Positions 1 to 5,576 of a stretch of 10,453 nt of DNA are shown here, in pieces. The notes beneath the pieces were generated by a model. It did no database searches, had not been told where the DNA came from, and worked only from the letters and a program-made list of their open reading frames with translations. A program made the position numbers and the translations under genes. Positions within the stretch are counted from its first letter, which is position 1. Each line of letters starts with the position of its first letter. The DNA comes from an uncultured Lachnospiraceae bacterium (lineage in GTDB: Bacteria > Bacillota > Clostridia > Lachnospirales > Lachnospiraceae), in NCBI GenBank assembly GCA_958426095.1, contig CATZYB010000089.1:1-10453 (forward strand). The letters are read 5' to 3'.

Positions 1-54
1 TAGAGCACCTGACTCTTAATCAGGGTGTCCAGGGTTCGAGCCCCTGAAGGCGCA
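1..54 (+). tRNA. tRNA-Lys (CUU anticodon), 5' end outside window
   Basis: This is the 3' two thirds of a tRNA. The anticodon stem CCTGA/TCAGG (8-12 with 20-24) encloses the loop CTCTTAA, whose central CTT (15-17) reads AAG, so the tRNA is lysine-specific. The T arm is CAGGG-TTCGAGC-CCCTG (30-46). The 3' acceptor strand AAGGCGC (47-53) is followed by discriminator A54 and then CA rather than CCA, so the CCA end is not encoded and must be added after transcription. The D arm is only partly present and the 5' acceptor strand lies upstream of the window. Confidence 0.95.
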
Positions 55-57
55 CAC

Positions 58-106
58 AAAGCACTGTTTTTGCAGACGTAGGAGCTGCGGGGACGGTGCT
101 TTTTTT
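58..106 (+). terminator. Intrinsic terminator of the tRNA-Lys transcript
   Basis: AAAGCACTGT (58-67) pairs with ACGGTGCTTT (93-102) through ten base pairs including one G.U. An inner GCAG/CTGC stem (72-75 with 85-88) closes the loop. A run of seven T follows (100-106). It separates the tRNA transcript from the MATE promoter downstream. Confidence 0.88.
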
Positions 107-131
107 GCACAGAAGGATATTTTATTTTTAT

Positions 132-159
132 TTTACAAAACAGGGAAATAGCGTATAAT
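132..159 (+). promoter_or_regulatory. SigA-type promoter for the MATE operon
   Basis: A -35 box TTTACA (132-137, one mismatch to TTGACA) and a perfect -10 box TATAAT (154-159) are 16 bases apart. They lie 30 bases before the MATE start codon and just after the tRNA terminator. No other promoter is evident before the three following genes, so it probably drives all four. Confidence 0.75.
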
Positions 160-189
160 AATAAGATACGGATTATAAGGAGGAGCAGG

Positions 190-1533
190 ATGTTTCAGAA
201 AAAATCGACGGATATGCTGGAAGGGTCACCGCTCTGGTCGATGATCTTTTTTGCCATGCCTATGATCATCGGAAATCTGTTCCAGCAGTTTTATAATATG
301 GCGGATTCGGCCATCGTTGGGAAGTTTGTCAGTGAAAATGCACTGGCGGCAGTGGGCGCCAGTTATTCTCTGACGAATGTATTTATATGTATCGCTATTG
401 GCGGCGGTGTTGGTGCTTCCGTATTGACGAGTCAGTATTTTGGAAGCCGGGAATATCGTTTAATGAAAACTTCTGTGTACACAGCTCTGACCAGTTTTTT
501 TGTGGTGAGCGTCGTTTTGGCGGTTTTTGGGGCGGCGGCCAGTCCGGCTATCATGGTATGGCTTAAAACGCCTGAGAATATTTTTGCTGAAGCGGTATTA
601 TATTTGCGGATTTATTTTGTCGGTCTGCCGTTTTTATTTATGTATAATGTGCTGGCCAGTGTATTTAATGCTTTGGGAAAATCAAAAATTCCTCTGTATT
701 TTTTGATTTTTTCTTCTATATTGAATGTCATCATGGATCTTTTTATGGTCATCGTGATGGGGATGGGCGTTGCCGGTGTGGCGCTGGCTACGATTATTGC
801 TCAGGGAATTTCAGCGGTAATCTCATTTTCTGTGCTTGTACGGTATCTGAAAAGGCAGCCGGAGGAGGGCGTACTGTTTGACGGAGAAATGCTGGGACGT
901 ATGGTAAAGATCGCTCTGCCGTCCATATTGCAGCAGTCCATTGTGTCCATCGGTATGATGCTGGTACAGAGTGTGGTCAATAGTTTTGGTTCGGCGGCTC
1001 TGGCGGGCTATTCGGCTGGAATGCGTATAGAAGGTATTTGTGTTGTGCCTATGTCAGCCATGGGAAATGCGGTCTCGACTTTTACAGCCCAAAATATCGG
1101 AGCGGATCAAAAGGACCGGGTTGTTCAGGGATATCACGCGGCCTATGGTATTGTTGCATTTTTCGGAATACTTATACTGGTGATTCTGGAAACGTGCAAT
1201 CGGGGGATCATCGGCGCGTTTCTGGGTGCGGATTCTACGGAAGTCGCTTTATCTACCGGCGTTTCTTATTTAAAATTTATGGGCCTTTTCTTTACAATGA
1301 TCGGTCTTAAGATGATTACAGATGGTCTGCTTCGCGGCGCCGGAGATATGACCATATTTACCATATCCAACCTGGTAAATCTGGGAATACGGGTGGCTTT
1401 TGCATTTTTAATGTCACCGGTTTTAGGAATGTCGGCGGTCTGGTATTCCGTACCTATTGGATGGACGGCTAATTATCTGATTTCCTTCTGTGAATATCGC
1501 ACAGGAAAATGGCGCAGAAAACAGATTCGATAA
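190..1533 (+). CDS. MATE family multidrug/metabolite efflux protein
   Basis: A 447-residue polytopic membrane protein of the MATE (multi-antimicrobial extrusion) family, whose members export drugs or metabolites in exchange for Na+ or H+. The length and about twelve hydrophobic segments fit the family. The N-terminal half carries the family pattern of a first helix with MPMIIGNLFQQFYNMADSAIVG (around residues 23-44), followed by the ALAAVGAS stretch. The second half repeats the two-lobe organisation, with PSILQQSIVSIGMM around residues 244-257. ATG 190 is chosen because AAGGAGGAG (177-185) lies at ideal spacing and the promoter lies directly upstream. The gap to the next gene is 33 bases with no terminator, so co-transcription is likely. 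The substrate and coupling ion cannot be told from sequence. The protein could equally be a metabolite exporter rather than a drug pump. Confidence 0.93.
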   Translation: MFQKKSTDMLEGSPLWSMIFFAMPMIIGNLFQQFYNMADSAIVGKFVSENALAAVGASYSLTNVFICIAIGGGVGASVLTSQYFGSREYRLMKTSVYTALTSFFVVSVVLAVFGAAASPAIMVWLKTPENIFAEAVLYLRIYFVGLPFLFMYNVLASVFNALGKSKIPLYFLIFSSILNVIMDLFMVIVMGMGVAGVALATIIAQGISAVISFSVLVRYLKRQPEEGVLFDGEMLGRMVKIALPSILQQSIVSIGMMLVQSVVNSFGSAALAGYSAGMRIEGICVVPMSAMGNAVSTFTAQNIGADQKDRVVQGYHAAYGIVAFFGILILVILETCNRGIIGAFLGADSTEVALSTGVSYLKFMGLFFTMIGLKMITDGLLRGAGDMTIFTISNLVNLGIRVAFAFLMSPVLGMSAVWYSVPIGWTANYLISFCEYRTGKWRRKQIR

Positions 1534-1566
1534 GAAAGAATAAAGATATGAAGGAGAAATAAATTT

Positions 1567-1881
1567 ATGGTATGCAGAAGATGCGGAAAAGAAGTTGAAC
1601 CGGGGGACCGCTTTTGCCGGGCCTGCGGAACACCTGTAAGAAAAGAAGAAACGAAACCGGGAGAAAAACAGCCGGGTTATAAAGATGATATAGAAAGCAC
1701 GATGGGCCGTTTTGACGGAAAGTACATGTTGATTGCCGGGGTCATCCTGGGGATTTGTATTTTATTTGCAGGTATAAGACAATTTACCTATTCCCGGCAG
1801 ACGGCCGGTGAAACGCCGACGGAAACCGTTGCGGAGACAGTGACAGAAGACACGGCCGCTTTGGAGACAACAAATGAGTAA
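1567..1881 (+). CDS. Zinc-ribbon protein with one transmembrane helix
   Basis: A 104-residue protein of unknown function. The N-terminus is a compact double-CxxC zinc ribbon (C3, C6, C17, C20; pattern CxxCGxx...FCxxCG), the kind found on many small Gram-positive membrane proteins. A charged linker follows, then one hydrophobic helix (about residues 53-70). The C-terminal tail (about 78-104) is rich in threonine and glutamate. With the cysteines in the reducing cytoplasm the tail would be outside; this topology is inferred. AAGGAGA (1551-1557) sits 9 bases before the start. The gene overlaps the following nuclease gene by 8 bases, which suggests translational coupling and possibly a shared task. 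The ribbon could be a protein-interaction or assembly module. No enzymatic residues are visible. Confidence 0.82.
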   Translation: MVCRRCGKEVEPGDRFCRACGTPVRKEETKPGEKQPGYKDDIESTMGRFDGKYMLIAGVILGICILFAGIRQFTYSRQTAGETPTETVAETVTEDTAALETTNE

Positions 1882-2611
1882 GAGCCGCAGAAAATCCGGA
1901 GGCAGAAAAAATATGGCCTTTGGTTTTCGGAAGATTGCAGCCGGACTGGCTTTGATTGGTGCATTGGCCGCGGGGTATGGTTCTTATCAGGGGCTATATC
2001 CGAATATGTTTACGTCGACACGGCTGGTTGAAAGTCTGGAAGAATTGCCGGCATATACCGGTGAACCTTATGTGGTGGTGAATGAAAATGAGCCGTCTTT
2101 CAGTGATGAGGATAAAAATGGTCCGGCTTATGAATATTATAGCGAGCTGGATGGTCTTGGCAGATGCGGTTTCGCGGAAGCAAAGATCAGCCGGGAGCTT
2201 ATGCCGGAGGAAGAGCGGGGAGCCATCGGCTCTGTAAAGCCATCGGGATGGCAGACGGTAAAGTATGATAGTGTGGATGGAAAGTATTTATACAATCGTT
2301 GTCATCTGATCGGTTATCAGCTTACCGGAGAAAATGCGAATGAAAAAAACCTGATTACCGGAACAAGGTATTTGAATGTGGAAGGTATGCTGCCCTGGGA
2401 AAACATGGTGGCTGAATATATCGAAAGAACCGGGGATGCGGTTATGTACCGTGTTACACCGGTTTTTGAGGGGACCAATCTGGTAGCCAGCGGGGTGCAG
2501 ATGGAAGCGGAATCCATCGGAAGTGATGAAATCCGTTTTAATGTTTTTGTCTTTAATGTACAGCCGGGGATCGAGATTGATTATGCGACAGGAGAAAGTA
2601 GAGAAGAATAG
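1874..2611 (+). CDS. Membrane-anchored DNA/RNA non-specific endonuclease (beta-beta-alpha metal, EndA-like)
   Basis: A 245-residue protein related to the DNA/RNA non-specific endonucleases, which include the streptococcal DNA-entry nuclease EndA. A strongly basic N-terminus (residues 1-20) precedes one hydrophobic helix (about 21-38), so the catalytic part should lie outside the membrane. The core motif NRCHLIGYQL (141-150) corresponds to the DRGH motif, with H144 as the expected general base. N159 (NLITGT) and N168 (RYLN) keep the nine-residue spacing of the EndA metal and active-site asparagines, and E181 is a plausible further active-site acid. The D and G of DRGH are replaced by N141 and C143, so activity should not be assumed. 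GGAG (1863-1866) lies 7 bases before the start. The gene overlaps the zinc-ribbon gene and abuts the next one. Possible roles are scavenging extracellular nucleic acid, DNA uptake, or attack on neighbours. Confidence 0.88.
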   Translation: MSKSRRKSGGRKNMAFGFRKIAAGLALIGALAAGYGSYQGLYPNMFTSTRLVESLEELPAYTGEPYVVVNENEPSFSDEDKNGPAYEYYSELDGLGRCGFAEAKISRELMPEEERGAIGSVKPSGWQTVKYDSVDGKYLYNRCHLIGYQLTGENANEKNLITGTRYLNVEGMLPWENMVAEYIERTGDAVMYRVTPVFEGTNLVASGVQMEAESIGSDEIRFNVFVFNVQPGIEIDYATGESREE

Positions 2612-3943
2612 ATGCGGGCAAAACATTGGATCGGAGGAATTTTGATTCTTCTGATGTTGATTTTACCAATTGAAAGTTATGCGGAAATTGCCGGGGATGA
2701 GGCATTTGAGGGATTGTCCTGGGAACTGGTCCATGAGGAAGAGCTTCATGGCGGTGTTGTCCAGTCCATGTGTGTTACGGACAATTATATTATCTGCATT
2801 GAGAATGTGGCAGATGATGCGAATACGCTGGATATCGTTTCGGCTTATTATCGGTATGATAAGGATGCCGACGGCCATCCGGTGGAACAATATTCTTTGG
2901 CGAATCGTGTTCAGGACCGGGAGTGGGAGCATGGCAACGGGATGACTTATAATTCCAGAACGAATGAAATATATGTCGCTCTTTACACGAATTTAATTGA
3001 AGGGAACAGAGGAAGTCTCTATGTTATGGACCCGGACACCTTGTCTTATAAGCGAACGGTAAAGATTTCTGATGATTACAATATTCTTGGAATCGATTAC
3101 ATACATGAAAAAGATCAGTATCTTATTTTGACTAATGTGGATGGTGGATACAGTTTTAAAATTCTTGACAGGAATTTTCAGGTCGTTGAGGATTTGGGAC
3201 AGTATGAGAATTCTACGGTAGGCTATAATTTTCAGGACTGTATTGTGACTGAAGATTATATCCTTACTTTTCCATTGACTTTGAATATGGGGATCGGTGA
3301 TTATCTCAGTGTTTATTCGATGGAAAGAAAGTCTCTGGTCAGGGAAATTCAGTTGGATTTCGGATTTGATGAAGGGACAGAGGACGAACCGGAAGCCATG
3401 TGTGAGATAGGGCCGGGAGAATTTCTGGCTGCTGTCAATATTTATTCCGGAAATGACAATCATGTGCTGCAGATTTATAAAACGACGGTTCCTTATTATT
3501 ATCATATAAGTCTGGAAAGTGAATATGGACAGGTCAGCAGTCAGTCCATTCCGGTGCTGCGGGGTGACAATGCCTCCTTTGATTTCGCTCCGGATGAAGG
3601 ATATGAATTTGCGTCGCTGACAGTGGACGGCACGGAACAGGAAGTTGCAGAAGGCGCTTCCGGTTTTACGTTAAATAATGTTCAGGAAAATCACGCAGTT
3701 AAAGTAACATTTACGAAAATACCGTTCCCAATCTTTAAGGCAATTCTTATTGGGGTGGGAACACTGATGGCCGTTGCCGCGGTTCTTCTTATTTTCCGTC
3801 ATATCGAATTGAATCTGAAACGTAAACGACGCAGAGAAATGTTGGCGAGACGTCGGGAAAGAAATCGGAGGAGAGAGAAGATGCTTGAGAAAGAATTGGA
3901 TCAGTTGGAAGAACTGGAGGATATTATTGACAAATTTTGTTGA
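2612..3943 (+). CDS. Secreted, membrane-anchored protein with propeller-like ectodomain, InlB-type repeat and coiled tail
   Basis: I do not recognise a named family for the whole 443-residue protein. Residues 1-24 form a signal peptide ending in SYA before E25. Residues about 40-290 contain repeated blade-like strands with alternating hydrophobic residues (for example DNYIICIENV, EIYVALYTN, SLYVMDPDT, QYLILTNVD), resembling a beta-propeller. Residues about 296-368 match the divergent InlB B-repeat pattern (GQVSS, APDEGYEF, LTVDG, ending VKVTFTK). A transmembrane helix follows (about 375-395). The cytoplasmic tail (about 400-443) is first very basic, then acidic and probably coiled-coil, ending in cysteine. 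The start codon immediately follows the TAG of the nuclease gene and only a weak GAGAAG lies close upstream, so translation probably depends on reinitiation. The architecture suggests an external sensor, binding protein or nuclease partner whose tail could signal inward or recruit partners; that is inference. Confidence 0.8.
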   Translation: MRAKHWIGGILILLMLILPIESYAEIAGDEAFEGLSWELVHEEELHGGVVQSMCVTDNYIICIENVADDANTLDIVSAYYRYDKDADGHPVEQYSLANRVQDREWEHGNGMTYNSRTNEIYVALYTNLIEGNRGSLYVMDPDTLSYKRTVKISDDYNILGIDYIHEKDQYLILTNVDGGYSFKILDRNFQVVEDLGQYENSTVGYNFQDCIVTEDYILTFPLTLNMGIGDYLSVYSMERKSLVREIQLDFGFDEGTEDEPEAMCEIGPGEFLAAVNIYSGNDNHVLQIYKTTVPYYYHISLESEYGQVSSQSIPVLRGDNASFDFAPDEGYEFASLTVDGTEQEVAEGASGFTLNNVQENHAVKVTFTKIPFPIFKAILIGVGTLMAVAAVLLIFRHIELNLKRKRRREMLARRRERNRRREKMLEKELDQLEELEDIIDKFC

Positions 3944-3968
3944 CTTTGGTCAAGGGGTATGCTACCAT
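3940..3968 (+). promoter_or_regulatory. Promoter of the riboswitch-controlled transporter operon
   Basis: A -35 box TTGACT (3940-3945) and an extended -10 TGC-TACCAT (3960-3968) are separated by 17 bases. The -35 overlaps the stop codon of the previous gene and lies inside a short dyad TTGAC-TTTG-GTCAA (3940-3953). Transcription would begin about 15-20 bases before the riboswitch aptamer. No clear terminator lies upstream, so read-through from the previous genes would also pass through the aptamer. Confidence 0.6.
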
Positions 3969-3990
3969 GAAAAAGTGATTAAATGCGTTA

Positions 3991-4058
3991 TGCCAATATA
4001 GGTTTGGATGTCTGGCCCAAACGTTTCTACCGCACGCCGGAAGTTGTGACTATTGGTA
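3991..4058 (+). promoter_or_regulatory. Purine riboswitch aptamer, guanine class (C74)
   Basis: The three-way junction of the purine riboswitch aligns almost position by position to the B. subtilis xpt aptamer. P1 is TGCCAATA (3991-3998) with TATTGGTA (4051-4058), containing one G.U. P2 is GTTTGG (4002-4007) with CCAAAC (4017-4022). The invariant J2/3 GTTTCTACC lies at 4023-4031 and J3/1 gives GACTAT (4048-4053). C4050 takes the position of C74, which pairs with guanine; adenine aptamers have U. T4028 takes the place of U51, which argues for guanine or hypoxanthine rather than 2'-deoxyguanosine. L2 (TGTCTGG, 4009-4015) and L3 (CCGGAAG, 4037-4043) both have the standard seven bases, and GG 4014-4015 can pair with CC 4037-4038 for the loop-loop contact. 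P3 is weak: CGCA/TGTG with one G.T, then an unpaired C. It should repress the importer when guanine is plentiful. Confidence 0.92.
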
Positions 4059-4128
4059 CTTAGAATAGCTTACTACATTTGATGCTTACTTGTTAGAGTA
4101 TAGTAGTGTAATGGACGCATATTGGCGG

Positions 4129-4169
4129 CAGGCTTAAGCGATTAAGTCTGTTTTCTTTTTTCTTTTCTT
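4129..4169 (+). terminator. Riboswitch expression-platform terminator
   Basis: CAGGCTTAA (4129-4137) pairs with TTAAGTCTG (4142-4150) over nine base pairs (one G.U) around a GCGA loop. A long pyrimidine tract, TTTTC TTTTTTC TTTTC TT, follows (4151-4169). It lies between the guanine aptamer and the lipoprotein gene, so the switch most likely acts by premature transcription termination and is an OFF switch. Confidence 0.85.
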
Positions 4170-4216
4170 GGGCCGTAAAACAAAATGGGAACTCATTAAA
4201 AACGGAGGTATGAAAA

Positions 4217-5500
4217 ATGAAGTTGAAAAAGTTTTTTGCACTTGCTCTGGCAGTAACAACCGTATTGTCTATGAGCGTACTTACCGGATGTTCTTCGGAT
4301 TCCGGAAGTTCTTCTAAAGAGACAACAGCAGAAACAACCGAGAGTGGAGAAACTGCTGGAGAGACAACGGCAGCAACGAATTTAGAAGATATTAAGATAG
4401 GTTTTATCTTCCTTCATGATGAAAATTCCACTTATGATAAGAATTTCATCGATGCTGCAAATGCTGCAAAAGAAGCGCTTGGACTTTCTGATGAACAGGT
4501 CATCTTTAAGACAAATATCCCTGAGAGCAGTGAATGTTATGAAGCTGCTGCAGACCTGGCGGACCGTGGCTGCGATATCGTATTTGCCGACAGCTTTGGT
4601 CATGAACAGTATATAGCTCAGGCTGCTGCAGAATTTCCGGATGTTCAGTTCTGTCATGCAACAGGAACAACTGCACATACAGCAGGATTAGATAATTTCC
4701 ACAATGCGTTCGCTTCTATTTATGAGGGACGTTATCTTGCAGGTATTGCTGCAGGTATGAAATTAAATGAAATGATCGCCAACGGTGAGTTCACTGAAGA
4801 TGAAGCAAAAATCGGTTATGTTGGCGCTTATACATATGCTGAGGTTATTTCCGGATATACATCCTTCTACCTTGGAGCTAAATCTGTATGCCCAAGCGTT
4901 ACAATGGAAGTACAGTTTACAGGAAGCTGGTATGATGAAACTGCTGAAAAAGAAGCAGCAAATACTTTGATCAGCCGCGATTGTAAATTGATCAGCCAGC
5001 ATGCTGACTCCATGGGTGCGCCGACAGCTTGTGAGAGCGCTGGCGTTCCAAACGTATCTTATAACGGAAGTACTGTATCTGCCTGCCCGAATACATTTAT
5101 CGTATCCTCTAAGATTGACTGGGCGCCTTATTTTGAATACATTGTAAACTGTGTAGCAAATGGCGAAGCTATCGCTGCTGACTGGTGTAAAGGTATCGAA
5201 GAAGGTTCTGTAGTTCTTACAGAGCTGAATGATGCAGTTGCTGCTGAAGGAACAGCAGAAGCTATTGCAGAAGCAGAAGAAAAATTAGTTTCTGGAGAAT
5301 TACATGTATTTGATACATCCGTATTTACAGTAGATGGCGCTGCTATGGATTCTTATATGGCCGATGTAGATACAGATGCAGATTATACACCAGATACAGA
5401 AGTTATTTCTGATGGATATTTCCATGAGTCTGAAATGCGGTCCGCTCCGTATTTCGACCTTCGTATTGATGGAATTACAACATTGAATGAAATGTTCTAA
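4217..5500 (+). CDS. BMP family nucleoside-binding lipoprotein of ABC importer
   Basis: A 427-residue extracytoplasmic binding protein of the BMP (basic membrane protein/PnrA-like) family, whose characterised members bind purine nucleosides. A lipoprotein signal ends in the lipobox LTGC with C25 as the lipidated cysteine. A flexible linker rich in Ser, Thr and Glu follows (26-55). The binding domain begins at IKIGFIF (59-65), and the stretch HDENSTYDKNF (67-77) sits where family members place ligand residues near the first strand. It is longer than the usual 330-360 residues because of the linker and a longer acidic C-terminal part. GGAGG (4204-4208) is 8 bases before ATG 4217. Codons favour A/T endings such as GCT and GCA more than in the adjacent genes, consistent with high expression. 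The upstream guanine riboswitch supports guanosine, inosine or deoxyguanosine as substrate; the exact ligand is inferred. Confidence 0.93.
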   Translation: MKLKKFFALALAVTTVLSMSVLTGCSSDSGSSSKETTAETTESGETAGETTAATNLEDIKIGFIFLHDENSTYDKNFIDAANAAKEALGLSDEQVIFKTNIPESSECYEAAADLADRGCDIVFADSFGHEQYIAQAAAEFPDVQFCHATGTTAHTAGLDNFHNAFASIYEGRYLAGIAAGMKLNEMIANGEFTEDEAKIGYVGAYTYAEVISGYTSFYLGAKSVCPSVTMEVQFTGSWYDETAEKEAANTLISRDCKLISQHADSMGAPTACESAGVPNVSYNGSTVSACPNTFIVSSKIDWAPYFEYIVNCVANGEAIAADWCKGIEEGSVVLTELNDAVAAEGTAEAIAEAEEKLVSGELHVFDTSVFTVDGAAMDSYMADVDTDADYTPDTEVISDGYFHESEMRSAPYFDLRIDGITTLNEMF

Positions 5501-5520
5501 GTTATTATATTCACCCAACA

Positions 5521-5556
5521 GGGCGGGGCATTAACTGCCCCGCCTTTCTATTATTT
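5521..5556 (+). terminator. Intercistronic terminator/attenuator between lipoprotein and ATPase genes
   Basis: GGCGGGGCA (5522-5530) pairs perfectly with TGCCCCGCC (5536-5544) around TTAAC, extendable by a G.T pair. It is followed by TTTCTATTATTT. The hairpin is very GC-rich but the T tract is interrupted, so partial read-through is expected. It would make the lipoprotein message more abundant than the ATPase/permease message and shield its 3' end. Confidence 0.8.
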
Positions 5557-5576
5557 ACGGCATATTAGGAGGAATT

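Noticed and set aside
1038..1310. 90-residue open frame inside the MATE gene
   Set aside because: It lies in another frame of a clear family gene, has no ribosome binding site and the composition of a shadow frame.
2993..3505. 170-residue minus-strand open frame
   Set aside because: It is antisense to the secreted protein gene, whose own features are convincing. It has no recognisable domain and no binding site.
3940..3953. TTGAC-TTTG-GTCAA as terminator of the upstream operon
   Set aside because: The stem is only five pairs, has no T tract, and overlaps the stop codon and a -35 box.
3991..4058. Adenine or 2'-deoxyguanosine riboswitch
   Set aside because: The specificity base is C (4050), not U as in adenine aptamers. 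The J2/3 base equivalent to U51 is T, whereas the 2'-dG type has C there. The guanine class fits best, although weak P3 leaves some doubt.
4210..4215. ATG at 4210 as start of the lipoprotein gene
   Set aside because: It is out of frame with the lipoprotein and only one base from GGAGG. ATG 4217 gives an intact signal peptide.
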